Below are positions 36,394 to 45,196 of a stretch of DNA of 64,000 bases, in pieces. This stretch comes from Candidatus Limnocylindrales bacterium (GTDB lineage Bacteria; Moduliflexota; Moduliflexia; Moduliflexales; JAUQPW01), in NCBI GenBank assembly GCA_035559535.1, contig DATMBG010000025.1, positions 1 through 64,000 of the forward strand. Direction: 5' to 3'. Under the pieces are notes generated by a model. It saw only the letters and a list, made by a program, of their open reading frames with translations, had not been told where the DNA came from and made no database searches. The first letter of the stretch is position 1; each line of letters opens with the position of its first letter. The position numbers were made by a program, and so were the translations under genes.

Positions 36394-38139
36394 TTAAACT
36401 AAGGCTTGCCGAATAGCGGTCTCCAGTTTTACCAGATCGGTCCTTACCTCTTTACCCAGATGGACCCGCAACGCCCGTCGATCCCGTTCCGTCAATACCT
36501 GGAAATCACCCCGTGCCTGGGCTGCTTTTACCACTCCAAAGGTATATTTCTGTCCGGGTACCGGCAAGTCTATGGCATCTTCACAGGTAATTTGTAAAAA
36601 GACCCCCCGGTTCGGTCCCCCTTTATAAACCTGACCGGTAGAGTGTAAGAAACGAGGCCCAAAGCCCAGGCAGGTGGCTACCTGTTTGGCGTCCCGCACG
36701 GCATGTCGCAGAGCTTGCAGGAGTTTCTCGTGAGCCTCATTCATTTCCACGTAGGCCAGAACTGCAAAATAGTCGTTCGCCTGGAGTCGATTTAAGTGGG
36801 CTTTAAGATAAGTTACCAATGATGGGTCCGACTCTACGGCTTCTTTCAGCGCTCTGGCGTTCTTCTCATCGGTAAAGAGCTGGAGACTACCCTCTTCCAG
36901 AATCGGAATTTCCGGCGGAAGTGCACCGGTTCGTTCATATTCGCTTGTTAGTTTCCGCGTTTCCTCTTTACTGGCTTCCACATCCGGCTGGTCAAAGGGA
37001 TTAATTCCTAAGATGGAGCCGGCAACGGCCGTTGCCATCTCCCAACGAAAGAACTCTTCCCCTAAATCGTAGATCTCATTTACAGAGATACGGACTACTG
37101 GCTGTCCGGCCTGTTCGAGACGGTCTATGGCCTTATCTTGAGACTCATCCGGCTCAGACTCCAACCTGATATAAATAAAGATCCGATCCTGTCCATACAC
37201 GTCGGGAGAACCCAAAGATTCACGATCCACAGGAATCAACCCCTTCCCTTCTTTGCCGGTTGATTCCGCAAGCAATTGCTCTAACCAGGCCCCCAGGTCA
37301 TAAATGCCCGGTGAAGTGATGAGGGTAACCTTATCATAACCCCGATTGGCCAGGACTCCCAGGATAGTCCCCAACACAACCCCGGGGTTTTCTTCGATGG
37401 GCATGGAAGGCTTACAAGCCCGGACCATGTCTTCGGTGTGGCTCAAGAACCTCTCTACGTCTACTCCCATGATGGCAGAGGGAATCATTCCAAAATCCGA
37501 AAGGGCGGAGTACCGACCTCCGATACTGGGTACCCCGAAGAAAATATGACGGAAACCATCCTTTTCAGCCATCTGCTGCAGCTTCGAGCCCGGATCCGTG
37601 ATGGCAATAAAACGGTTGCCGACTTCTTTTTCGCCGACCACTCGTTTAACCTGCTCGAAGAAATACTGCTTAAAGATGTTGGGTTCGAGAGTACTTCCCG
37701 ACTTACTGGATACGATAAACAGGGTGCTGGCCAGATCGATTTTGCTTTCGAAGGTGTGAATTTGAGCCGGATCTGTGGAATCCAGAACCAACAGTTCGGG
37801 ATAACCGGCCTGTTTACCGAACGTCATCTTCATGACTTCAGGACAGAGACTGGATCCCCCCATTCCTAAAAGCAAGGCGTGGGAGAATCTGGCATTTTTC
37901 ACCTCTTCGGCAATACTTTTAAAGCGTTGGAGGTGTGCCAGTTGATCTGCCGTAATCTCTAACCATCCCAGCCAGTTTCCCTCTTCGGTTCCCGTCCAGA
38001 GAGAGGCATCCCGTGCCCACAACCGCCTGACCTTATCCTCTCTCTGCCAGGCTTCGAGGGATGTCTTAACAGCAGCGGTGAGGTCCTCGGATAGTTTGAA
38101 AGTTTGACGGTTGATGCGATAGGTAGAAACGGCTTCCAT
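36394..38139 (-). CDS. pgi: Glucose-6-phosphate isomerase
   Basis: From ATG at 38139 the protein has 581 residues. Sugar isomerase motifs are visible: LLGMGGSSLCPEVM, FIVSSKSGSTLEPN, ITDPGSKL, IGGRYSALSDFGMIPSAIMG and a late QPDVEASKEETRKL. It interconverts glucose-6-phosphate and fructose-6-phosphate. The sequence resembles the isomerase half of the transaldolase-isomerase (Tal-Pgi) type, here without a transaldolase domain. The chosen ATG has AGGAG nine bases upstream, whereas an ATG three codons earlier directly abuts it. It follows fumC by 37 bp in the same direction and is probably co-transcribed. Confidence 0.92.
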   Translation of the reverse strand: MEAVSTYRINRQTFKLSEDLTAAVKTSLEAWQREDKVRRLWARDASLWTGTEEGNWLGWLEITADQLAHLQRFKSIAEEVKNARFSHALLLGMGGSSLCPEVMKMTFGKQAGYPELLVLDSTDPAQIHTFESKIDLASTLFIVSSKSGSTLEPNIFKQYFFEQVKRVVGEKEVGNRFIAITDPGSKLQQMAEKDGFRHIFFGVPSIGGRYSALSDFGMIPSAIMGVDVERFLSHTEDMVRACKPSMPIEENPGVVLGTILGVLANRGYDKVTLITSPGIYDLGAWLEQLLAESTGKEGKGLIPVDRESLGSPDVYGQDRIFIYIRLESEPDESQDKAIDRLEQAGQPVVRISVNEIYDLGEEFFRWEMATAVAGSILGINPFDQPDVEASKEETRKLTSEYERTGALPPEIPILEEGSLQLFTDEKNARALKEAVESDPSLVTYLKAHLNRLQANDYFAVLAYVEMNEAHEKLLQALRHAVRDAKQVATCLGFGPRFLHSTGQVYKGGPNRGVFLQITCEDAIDLPVPGQKYTFGVVKAAQARGDFQVLTERDRRALRVHLGKEVRTDLVKLETAIRQALV

Positions 38140-38176
38140 ATTTTTCATCTCCTGGGATTCCAGAGGGCTTTTCGGT

Positions 38177-39598
38177 TTAGGCCCGAGGCCCGATCATTTC
38201 TTCCGGGCGAACGAGTCGATCAAACTCTTCGCCGGATAGATACCCCAATTCAATACAGGCTTCCCGTAAGGTTTTACCCTCTTTGTAGGCCTTATGGGCG
38301 ACCTGGGCAGCTTTATCATAACCGATATACGGACTCAAGGCGGTCACCAACATCAGGGAATTATGGACATATTTCTGAATTTGCGGCAGGTTCGGTTGAA
38401 TACCGACCACACAGTATTTGGTAAACAGAAGACAGGCATCGGATAAGAGGGTGACCGAGTGGAGAAAGTTGTAAATGATAAGTGGTTTAAATACGTTTAA
38501 TTCAAAATTACCCTGTGAGCCGGCAAAGGTAATGGCTGCATCGTTACCCATTACCTGAACGGCGACCATGGTCAGGGCTTCACTTTGGGTGGGATTTACC
38601 TTGCCGGGCATAATCGATGAGCCCGGTTCATTCTCCGGTAGGATAAGCTCACTGATTCCACATCGGGGACCCGAGGCGAGCCAGCGGATATCGTTGGCGA
38701 TCTTCATCAACGAACAGGCCAGGGTTTTCAAAGCACCCGAAGCCATTACCAAAGGATCGTGGGCGGCAAGATAGGCAAATTTGTTAGGTGCCGAGACAAA
38801 GGGAAGGCCTGTAAGTTCCGCGATCCTGGCAGCTCCTCGCTCGGCAAACTCAGGATGGGTACTAAATCCTGTCCCTACGGCGGTACCTCCCAAAGCCAGT
38901 TTGTAGAGGTCTGGCAGCACATTTTCCAGACGGTTTAAATTCTCCTCCAGTTGGGCCACATAGCCAGAAAACTCCTGTCCCAGGGTGAGAGGAATAGCAT
39001 CCTGAAGGTGGGTACGACCGATCTTGATAATCGAAGCAAATTCCTTGGCTTTATCTGCCAGAGCGTCCTTCAGTCCGGTAACTGCTGGAATTAATCGCCG
39101 TTTTAACTCCGTAGCAGCCGCAATGTGCATGGCGGTGGGGAAGGTATCGTTGGACGATTGGGACATGTTGACATGATCATTGGGATGGATGGGATATTTG
39201 CTTCCCATTTTCCCACCGGCCAATTCAATGGCCCGGTTGGCAATGACTTCGTTGACGTTCATGTTGGTTTGCGTACCACTTCCTGTCTGCCAAACCCGTA
39301 AAGGGAAATGGTCATCGAGCTTGCCTTCAATGACTTCTTCGGCCGCCTGAATAATGAGTCTGGCTTTGTCCGGAGGGAGTTTACCCAGATCTCGATTTAC
39401 CTCTGCGGCAGCTTTTTTGAGAATCCCAAAAGCCCAAATAATTGGCCTAGGCATGGTATCCTGGCCGATGGCAAAATGAATCAATGAACGCGCAGTTTGT
39501 GCTCCGTAATAACGATCTGCGGGTACTTCAATCGCACCCATACTATCGGTTTCAATACGTATGGCCATCTTTGATGAGGAAGCTTGATCTGACATCAT
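38177..39598 (-). CDS. fumC: Fumarate hydratase, class II
   Basis: This 473-residue class II fumarase starts its core with [20 protein letters not shown]. It contains the active-site regions [58 protein letters not shown] and the signature [13 protein letters not shown]. It reversibly hydrates fumarate to malate in the TCA cycle. CAGGAG lies upstream of the ATG. The length and the GSS loop fit FumC; the similar aspartase is the only close alternative. It is the first gene of the fumC-pgi pair. Confidence 0.93.
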   Translation of the reverse strand: MMSDQASSSKMAIRIETDSMGAIEVPADRYYGAQTARSLIHFAIGQDTMPRPIIWAFGILKKAAAEVNRDLGKLPPDKARLIIQAAEEVIEGKLDDHFPLRVWQTGSGTQTNMNVNEVIANRAIELAGGKMGSKYPIHPNDHVNMSQSSNDTFPTAMHIAAATELKRRLIPAVTGLKDALADKAKEFASIIKIGRTHLQDAIPLTLGQEFSGYVAQLEENLNRLENVLPDLYKLALGGTAVGTGFSTHPEFAERGAARIAELTGLPFVSAPNKFAYLAAHDPLVMASGALKTLACSLMKIANDIRWLASGPRCGISELILPENEPGSSIMPGKVNPTQSEALTMVAVQVMGNDAAITFAGSQGNFELNVFKPLIIYNFLHSVTLLSDACLLFTKYCVVGIQPNLPQIQKYVHNSLMLVTALSPYIGYDKAAQVAHKAYKEGKTLREACIELGYLSGEEFDRLVRPEEMIGPRA

Positions 39599-39614
39599 TC
39601 TCCATCTCCTGAAG

Positions 39615-39818
39615 GGTCCAGGGTCAGGAGTCAGAACTCAGAACAAAATTCCTCACAGGGGGAAAACCTTTCCTTATGTTTAGATTTTTAACCTGTAGCC
39701 AATTGTGAAGGGGAAGTGGAACCCATTCGCCGTTCACTAGGGACTCCTTTCTGATTTCTCAGATCTTAATTTTTGACTTCTGACTTCGGACTCCTGACTT
39801 CTGACCTCTGGCTTCTAA
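39615..39818. repeat. Inverted clusters of TCAGAAG/TCAGGAG heptads
   Basis: GGGTCAGGAGTCAGAACTCAGAAC (39621 region) and, reversed, TTGACTTCTGACTTC and CTCCTGACTTCTGACCTC (39773-39810) are built from seven-base words TCAGRAG. The two clusters face each other across about 130 bp of spacer between glk and fumC. A second such pair occurs at 48706. The rest of this gap shows no gene. Confidence 0.5.
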
Positions 39819-39819
39819 A

Positions 39820-40806
39820 CTACAACCCTGAAGCCTGTAAGGCCGCATAACGGGCTGCACCCCATAGGGCCGTCTTATCGTTCAGAATAACCCGTACCGG
39901 AATGGCTTCGAGCAGGGGACTGAGTCGGCCTTTTGCAGTAAATGCCTTCCTGAACAGAGGGCCTTTTAACTTCGATAGGATCTTGGGTGCAATCCCACCT
40001 CCGAGAAAGATACCGGCGGTTGCCATGATTTTCAGGGCGAGGTTACCGGCTTCTGCCCCATAAATGGTTACAAAGAGATCCAAGGCCTGGATGCATAATC
40101 GGCATTTACCGGTCAGGGCAGCCTGTGAGATAACGGTAGAAGGATCCTGCTGGCGCATGGCCTCGGCAATCCAGGCAATTTCTTGACCACGTCCCGTATC
40201 CCGCAAGAATTGGTAAATATTGTACAGGCCGGGCCCTGAGAGGACCCGTTCATAACTGACATGCTCAAATTTTGTCAGCAGATAACGCAGGAGTTCTATT
40301 TCCAGATCATTTTGAGGTGCGAAATCGGTATGACCTCCTTCACAGGCAAAGGGGCGATGTTGTTTGCCATCCCAGTACAATCCGGCTTCACCGAGTCCGG
40401 TTCCGGCAGAGATAACGGCAGCGTTTCCTGTGGCTTCTGGAACCCCTGGGTTGAGAACGACAAAATCCTGGGGCTTAAGGACGGCGATACCATAGGCATG
40501 GGCTTCTAAATCATTGATAAGGTTTACGGTCTCCAAACCCAATGCATGGGCCAGATCCTCGGCTTCCACCACCCAGGCCAGATTTGGGGTTTCTACACGC
40601 CCCTGCCGAACAGGCCCTGCAATGCCAAAGCAGGCCAGGTCAATGGGGAGTTTATGGTCGGAGATAAACGTGGTTACAATTTCGGTAAGACCTGCATATT
40701 CCGGACTGGGATACGTTTTTTCTAGGACCATCTCCAGGCGTCTGTTTCTGACCTTGAAGAAAGCCAGCCGTGTGGAAGTCCCTCCAATATCCCCTGCAAG
40801 AATCAT
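39820..40806 (-). CDS. glk: Glucokinase
   Basis: The 328-residue protein has the ATP/phosphate-1 motif LAGDIGGTSTRLAFF, the sugar-binding NLINDLEAHAYG, SAGTGLGEAGLYW, and EGGHTDFAPQ with the catalytic-region acid. An IFLGGGIAPKIL motif lies near the C-terminus. It phosphorylates glucose with ATP, as in the Glk family of proteobacteria and cyanobacteria. ATG at 40806 has TGAGGA directly upstream and lies seven bases after the rpiB stop. A longer frame starting inside rpiB is less likely. It probably shares a transcript with rpiB and feeds glucose-6-phosphate to Pgi. Confidence 0.92.
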   Translation of the reverse strand: MILAGDIGGTSTRLAFFKVRNRRLEMVLEKTYPSPEYAGLTEIVTTFISDHKLPIDLACFGIAGPVRQGRVETPNLAWVVEAEDLAHALGLETVNLINDLEAHAYGIAVLKPQDFVVLNPGVPEATGNAAVISAGTGLGEAGLYWDGKQHRPFACEGGHTDFAPQNDLEIELLRYLLTKFEHVSYERVLSGPGLYNIYQFLRDTGRGQEIAWIAEAMRQQDPSTVISQAALTGKCRLCIQALDLFVTIYGAEAGNLALKIMATAGIFLGGGIAPKILSKLKGPLFRKAFTAKGRLSPLLEAIPVRVILNDKTALWGAARYAALQASGL

Positions 40807-40813
40807 AATTTCC

Positions 40814-41278
40814 TCAAGATTTTGCCTGATCGGCGTAACGCTTTTCCAAGGCACTTACCTTAGCCAATCGCCGGCAATGCCGTTCCTCTCCACTAAAACT
40901 GGCTTTTACATAGGCACAGACTAACTCCCGGGCCATCTCTACCCCGATCACCCGCGCACCCAGCACCAATACATTCATATTATCGTGTTCCACGCCCTGA
41001 TGAGCCGAGTAGGTATCATGACAAAGACCTGCACGAATACCGGGAATCTTGTTGGCTGCCACCGATGCCCCTACACCGCTACCACAAATTACAATACCAC
41101 GATCTGCCTGGCCTTCGAGGAGGGCACGTCCAACCGCCTCGGCATAGTCTGGATAATCAACGGGATCTGAGCTATAAGTTCCTAGATCGATCACCTGATA
41201 GCTCAATTGAGTCAGAAAAGCTTTTATATTCTCTTTTAGTTCGAACCCTGCATGATCAGCACCTATGGCAATTCGCAT
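40814..41278 (-). CDS. rpiB: Ribose-5-phosphate isomerase B
   Basis: The 154-residue RpiB/LacAB protein begins [18 protein letters not shown] and contains [16 protein letters not shown], the catalytic Cys in [17 protein letters not shown] and [18 protein letters not shown]. It interconverts ribose-5-phosphate and ribulose-5-phosphate in the pentose phosphate pathway. The length fits the family. It is the first gene of the rpiB-glk pair, with a weak promoter candidate (TTGACT at 41387 reading leftward) upstream. Confidence 0.94.
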   Translation of the reverse strand: MRIAIGADHAGFELKENIKAFLTQLSYQVIDLGTYSSDPVDYPDYAEAVGRALLEGQADRGIVICGSGVGASVAANKIPGIRAGLCHDTYSAHQGVEHDNMNVLVLGARVIGVEMARELVCAYVKASFSGEERHCRRLAKVSALEKRYADQAKS

Positions 41279-41448
41279 AGATGTCCTTCATTCCTTCTTC
41301 AAAAGGTTAATATCTCCTCCACGGAGATTCCTTGGGTTGCGATTTTTATCCTCTTTCTGAGGATAATATAGTGACGAATCCAGTCAAGTGAAAAGTGCCA
41401 AGACATTTCTGCCGGATTTCTTCCAAACTTAAAAAATTTTATGAAAAT

Positions 41449-41480
41449 AACTTGATAAAGATAGACTCAAGTTTTATATT
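41449..41480 (+). promoter_or_regulatory. Promoter of hsp20 overlapped by an inverted repeat
   Basis: TTGATA (41452-41457), a 17-base spacer and TATATT (41475-41480) form a strong sigma-70 promoter. AACTTGA (41449-41455) and TCAAGTT (41467-41473) form a 7-base inverted repeat lying across the -35 and spacer. This is a plausible repressor site. It does not match the CIRCE consensus. Confidence 0.55.
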
Positions 41481-41542
41481 ACTAGTAGAATCGAGTTTGA
41501 AAGAATAAAAAACTTACCTTTTAAGTGAAGGAGGTAGTAAAG

Positions 41543-42034
41543 ATGGCAATTCAAAGATGGCGTCCATTTTCCGCTTTAGAATCTTGGGGTTCTTTAGAAA
41601 GAGGTTGGGATCCCTTTCGATGGCTTTCTAATGTACAGCGTGAAATGAACCGAATATTTGAGGAAGCTTTTGGAGATACCGGGTTAGAATCCCTTAGCAC
41701 CCGGGAATGGAGTCCTGCCGTAGAAGTATACGAAACGAAGGATGAGCTGGTCGTCAGAGCGGAACTTCCTGGAATGAAGCAGTCAGATATTGACGTATCG
41801 GTAAGTGATGGCAACCTCATCATTCGCGGAGAACGTAAACGGGAAAGTGAGATAAAAGAAGAGAATTACTACCGAAGCGAATGGACCTATGGAGCCTTCA
41901 GACGATCCATTCCACTTCCGGCAGGGACGGATCCCAATAAGATCAAAGCGACTTATCAGAATGGGGTTTTGGAGGTAAAGTTGCCAAAGCCCGAAGAAGC
42001 CAAACCCAAGCAAATCAAAATCAACGTCCAGTAA
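41543..42034 (+). CDS. Hsp20/alpha-crystallin small heat shock protein
   Basis: From ATG at 41543 the protein has 163 residues. A Phe/Trp-rich N-terminal arm (RWRPFSALESW) is followed by the alpha-crystallin domain at about 60-145: WSPAVEVYETKDELVVRAEL and GMKQSDIDVSVSDGNLIIRG. The conserved AxxxNGVLEV-type TYQNGVLEVKLPK follows, then a C-terminal IxI-like IKINV motif. It is an ATP-independent holdase. GGAGG nine bases before the ATG decides the start over an upstream GTG. A terminator follows immediately. Confidence 0.93.
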   Translation: MAIQRWRPFSALESWGSLERGWDPFRWLSNVQREMNRIFEEAFGDTGLESLSTREWSPAVEVYETKDELVVRAELPGMKQSDIDVSVSDGNLIIRGERKRESEIKEENYYRSEWTYGAFRRSIPLPAGTDPNKIKATYQNGVLEVKLPKPEEAKPKQIKINVQ

Positions 42035-42042
42035 ACCAAAAG

Positions 42043-42065
42043 CCCCGCTTCCAGCGGGGTTTTTA
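42043..42065 (+). terminator. Rho-independent terminator of hsp20
   Basis: CCCCGCT and AGCGGGG form a seven-base stem with a three-base loop followed by TTTTTATTT, eight bases after the stop codon. Confidence 0.85.
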
Positions 42066-42278
42066 TTTGCATACGCCCTAAAAGTCTCTGGAACTTTTTA
42101 ACAGAGAACCACTCTAATTTTACAAAATCCTCTGATTAAACATAACCTGTACCAGTTTCTTGTGAAAGGATACCTAAACGATCTGGTTCTTTCCTCGTTT
42201 ATCCTGAACTGTCAAGGGCGAACGGACTACGACAGCTTTATGAAACCTTTCCCTATGAAATTGGTATTACATCTCTTT

Positions 42279-42412
42279 GTTGTATAACAGAGTCTTCAAG
42301 GATCTCTCTGGTACAATTCTGAACGATGGCAATGAACCTTAAAAGGATAAGATTCCTTGCTATCGTTCAGAAGTACAGGATGAGAAGCTTACGGGTAACT
42401 CTGTTATACAAC
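42279..42412. repeat. 134-bp nested palindrome with perfect 15-bp ends
   Basis: GTTGTATAACAGAGT (42279-42293) is the exact complement of ACTCTGTTATACAAC (42398-42412). Inside, TTCTGAACGATGGCAA (42317-42332) pairs with TTGCTATCGTTCAGAA (42357-42372) with one mismatch. The unit lies 40 bp before the degQ start and has no open frame. It may be a mobile palindromic unit or a folded leader of the protease gene. The rest of the 42066-42452 gap shows no gene. Confidence 0.6.
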
Positions 42413-42452
42413 CTGCTGGGTTTTTTACCTTTTTAAAAGGAGGCTATAGACC

Positions 42453-43892
42453 ATGTTTAAATCAAAAGCCACCTGGGTAGTCCTAGGACTCATTTTATTA
42501 TTTCTGGTGGGGATTCTGGATGTAAAGGTAAAGCCATCCTTACCCTCTTTTGCCGATGAAAGGCAAATCCAGGATCTCCAGAAAATGAGTTTTTCTTTTA
42601 GAACGGTAGCCAAGAAGGTTACCCCAACGGTTGTTAATATCAGTGTTGTTCAAACTATCAGACCCTCTCAGTTTGGATTTCGTAACGATCCCTTCCGGGA
42701 TTTCTTCGGAGATGACTTTTTTGAACGGTTCTTTGGGATTCCCAGAGAATTTAAAAATCGAGGTCTGGGTTCCGGGGTCATTGTCAGCGAGAAGGGATAT
42801 ATTCTGACCAATAATCACGTAGTCGGCAAGGCTGACGAGATTAAAGTAACCTTAGCCGACAAGCGAGAATTCACGGCCAAGGTCGTTGGGACCGATCCTA
42901 AATCCGATGTAGCCGTCATCCAAATTAAGGCCAGAGACCTTCCAGTGGCCAGACTGGGAAACTCCGATGATATCGAGGTGGGAGATTGGGTCGTTGCCAT
43001 TGGTAATCCTTTTGGATTGAATCAGACGGTAACTGTTGGAGTCATCAGCGCTAAGGGTCGGGCGAACATGGGTATTGCCGATTATGAAGATTTTATCCAG
43101 ACAGATGCCGCCATCAACCCCGGAAACAGTGGAGGTCCCCTGGTAAACCTGGATGGGGAGGTTATCGGTATCAATACCGCTATTTTCAGTCGAAGTGGAG
43201 GTTATCAGGGAATCGGTTTTGCGATCCCCATTAATATGGCCAAGAGCATCATGCAAAGTCTGATCGAAAATGGTAAAATTGTCCGGGGCTGGCTGGGAGT
43301 CCAGATTCAACCCGTTACCGAAGATGTGGCCAGGAGTTTCGGTTTAAGTAAAGCAGAAGGAGTTCTGGTCGGGGATGTAACCAAAGGAAGTCCGGCAGAA
43401 AGAGCCGGTTTTAAACGAGGAGATATCATCATCCGGTATGGGAATCGAGATGTCAACGATCCCAATCAACTCCGGAACATGGTAGCCTCAACTCCCGTTG
43501 GAGAGAAAGTCCCCATTGAAATCATTCGGGATGGTCATCACCAGACATTAACCGTGGAGATCGCCGAACTTCCTGCAGAGATAGCTTCGGCCGGGACTCC
43601 AGGAAAAGAAGTCTCCGAACTTGGAATCCAGGTACAGAACTTAACGCCAGACCTGGCTTCCAGACTGGGTTATGAAGGAGATCATGGCGTGGTGGTAGTT
43701 GAGGTAGAACCCGGTAGCCTGGCCGATGAATCCGGAATTCAACGAGGAGATCTCATTAAAGAGGTTAACCGTCAAGAAGTCAGAAACCTCAGCGATTATA
43801 ACCGGGCCATAGCCAAAGCAGGCAAAAGCGATCAAATTCTGTTTTTGATTCGTCGAGGGGACAGCACCTTCTATCTGATCCTGAAGCGCTAA
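42453..43892 (+). CDS. degQ: Do/DegQ-type periplasmic serine protease with two PDZ domains
   Basis: This 479-residue protein has an N-terminal membrane anchor/signal (TWVVLGLILLFLVGILDV, residues 7-24). The HtrA protease core follows, with His122 (TNNHVV), Asp152 (DPKSDVAVIQI) and Ser226 (INPGNSGGPL). Two PDZ domains lie at about 280-370 and 390-478. The Phe-rich LA loop (FRDFFGDDFFERFFG) is typical of DegP/DegQ. It degrades or refolds misfolded envelope proteins. An AAAAGGAGG site precedes the ATG. It lies downstream of Hsp20 but behind a terminator, so it is probably independent. The symbol is used in the DegP/DegQ family sense. Confidence 0.9.
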   Translation: MFKSKATWVVLGLILLFLVGILDVKVKPSLPSFADERQIQDLQKMSFSFRTVAKKVTPTVVNISVVQTIRPSQFGFRNDPFRDFFGDDFFERFFGIPREFKNRGLGSGVIVSEKGYILTNNHVVGKADEIKVTLADKREFTAKVVGTDPKSDVAVIQIKARDLPVARLGNSDDIEVGDWVVAIGNPFGLNQTVTVGVISAKGRANMGIADYEDFIQTDAAINPGNSGGPLVNLDGEVIGINTAIFSRSGGYQGIGFAIPINMAKSIMQSLIENGKIVRGWLGVQIQPVTEDVARSFGLSKAEGVLVGDVTKGSPAERAGFKRGDIIIRYGNRDVNDPNQLRNMVASTPVGEKVPIEIIRDGHHQTLTVEIAELPAEIASAGTPGKEVSELGIQVQNLTPDLASRLGYEGDHGVVVVEVEPGSLADESGIQRGDLIKEVNRQEVRNLSDYNRAIAKAGKSDQILFLIRRGDSTFYLILKR

Positions 43893-43910
43893 CTAAACCC
43901 CCTTCCTCAG

Positions 43911-43937
43911 AGTATGGGGATATTATCCCCATACTCC
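43911..43937 (+). terminator. Hairpin after degQ
   Basis: GAGTATGGGGATA and TATCCCCATACTC form a 13-base perfect palindrome 19 bases past the degQ stop. No T-run follows, so it may stabilise the 3' end rather than terminate. The sequence resembles the CCCATACTCCC words of the minisatellite at 27.7 kb. Confidence 0.5.
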
Positions 43938-44179
43938 CTTGTCCCCCTATCTCTACTTTACACCCCATTTCAATACCGACCAGGTAGTAGCTCGTCCAGC
44001 AGTTTTTGCTTGACCATTGGACCTTCTTTTGCTATTCTATTTATAACTCTTCATTAACCGGAAATGATCCTTAGAATCATCCTTAAACAGGACAGCTACA
44101 GGAGGTCGTCCCTACAGTTTAAGGGGTGTTTCAAAGGAGAGAGGATAGGGAAGGGACTAAGAATCACCTTTTTACGACG

Positions 44180-44668
44180 ATGGAATGGTCAAGAATCCGG
44201 TTTGTTGATAAAGAAGGACGGGAGGTAGAGGTGAAGATCCGGGCGAGTCCGCCCGAATCAGCGGTAAAACACCTGCTATTGGAGGCAGAGTTACCGACCC
44301 TGGATATTACGCCTGAAAAGCTGAAAACCTTCTTTGCCTGTGAGGTGGATGGTAAGGTTGAAGGGGTTGTCGGTCTCGAATTAGAGGGCCCGGTCGGTTT
44401 ACTTCGATCACTGGTTGTTTCCCCGCGAAATCGGTCGAGGGGACTGGGTTCAGCTCTTGTAACCTACGCTGAAGAGGTTGCACGGGTTAGGGGTGTCACT
44501 TGGCTGTATCTCCTGACCACCACGGCGGAACGCTTCTTTAAACGGTTGGGTTATAAGGTAATCCCGAGGGAAATGGCCCCTCCAGAGATTCAACGTACCT
44601 CGGAGTTTTCGACCCTCTGCCCGGCCAGTTCAGTGCTCATGGTGAAGCCGTTGTCTGAGGTTGTTTAG
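44180..44668 (+). CDS. GNAT acetyltransferase of the ArsN2 (arsenic-resistance) type
   Basis: From ATG at 44180 the protein has 162 residues. The N-terminal AVKHLLLEAELPTLDI is followed by the GNAT acetyl-CoA motif VVSPRNRSRGLGSALV. The ArsN2-type C-terminus has LLTTTAERFFKRLGYK and TSEFSTLCPASSVLMVK. Related enzymes acetylate arsenic-containing or other small substrates in ars operons. Here no arsenic genes are adjacent. A GTG-initiated longer frame from 44126 is possible. Neither start has a good ribosome site. Function by homology only. Confidence 0.75.
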   Translation: MEWSRIRFVDKEGREVEVKIRASPPESAVKHLLLEAELPTLDITPEKLKTFFACEVDGKVEGVVGLELEGPVGLLRSLVVSPRNRSRGLGSALVTYAEEVARVRGVTWLYLLTTTAERFFKRLGYKVIPREMAPPEIQRTSEFSTLCPASSVLMVKPLSEVV

Positions 44669-44706
44669 CTTTACCGTCGGTCGGGTACCCGCAAAGGGGT
44701 GCAAGG

Positions 44707-45111
44707 ATGAGGAACAGAAACCGTGACTTAATTCGACGGTTCTACGAGGAGTTATGGAATAGCTTCAATAAGCGCAAGATTCCTGAGTTACTTACAGATA
44801 ATATCAAGTTTCGAGGCTCCCTCGGTGAGGAGAAGTTCGGCCACTCCGGATTTGCAGAGTACCTGGATAAAATACAGGCGGCCTTCCCTGATTTTACCAA
44901 CCACGTGGAAGAGATCATTTCGGAAGACGATGGGGCTTTTGCCAGGCTTACCTACCTGGGTACGATCTTGGGTATTCCCCCGACGGGATATCGCGTGGAA
45001 TATGCCGGTGCGGCAGTCTTCCACTTTTATGGCGAAAAAATAGCAGAAGTATGGGTCCTGGGGGACATCCATGGGCTACTTCAACAACTTCGAGGATTGG
45101 GTTATGTTTGA
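44707..45111 (+). CDS. SnoaL-like ester cyclase / NTF2-fold protein
   Basis: The 134-residue protein has an NTF2-like fold pattern: RDLIRRFYEELWNSFNKRKI, ELLTDNIKFRGSLG, the core HSGFAEYLDKIQAAFPDFTNHVEEI and RLTYLGTILGIPPTGYRVEYAG. It ends FHFYGEKIAEVWVLGDIHGLL. This corresponds to the SnoaL/ester cyclase group, which includes polyketide cyclases and many small hydrolases of unknown role. GCAAGG lies just before the ATG. It follows the acetyltransferase by 38 bp and may be co-transcribed. Substrate unknown. Confidence 0.78.
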   Translation: MRNRNRDLIRRFYEELWNSFNKRKIPELLTDNIKFRGSLGEEKFGHSGFAEYLDKIQAAFPDFTNHVEEIISEDDGAFARLTYLGTILGIPPTGYRVEYAGAAVFHFYGEKIAEVWVLGDIHGLLQQLRGLGYV

Positions 45112-45157
45112 GAAAGCAGGCGAGGCGCCTGTGTACCTGCCCGACTAACTTGTTTCC

Positions 45158-45186
45158 TTGACATACCTTGTAAAAGGACCAATATT
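45158..45186 (+). promoter_or_regulatory. Promoter upstream of the PGPGW-like/uvrC operon
   Basis: TTGACA (45158-45163), a 17-base spacer and AATATT (45181-45186) precede the ATG at 45197 by only about 10 bp. The transcript leader would therefore be very short, or leaderless for this gene. Confidence 0.5.
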
Positions 45187-45196
45187 AATGGAGTAG

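Noticed and set aside
40807-40854. Longer glucokinase start inside rpiB
   Set aside because: The internal ATG at 40806 has TGAGGA directly upstream and begins exactly at the conserved LAGDIGGT motif.
41225-41278. tRNA-like TTCGAACCC word
   Set aside because: It lies in the rpiB coding region and no cloverleaf arms surround it. No tRNA was found anywhere in the window.
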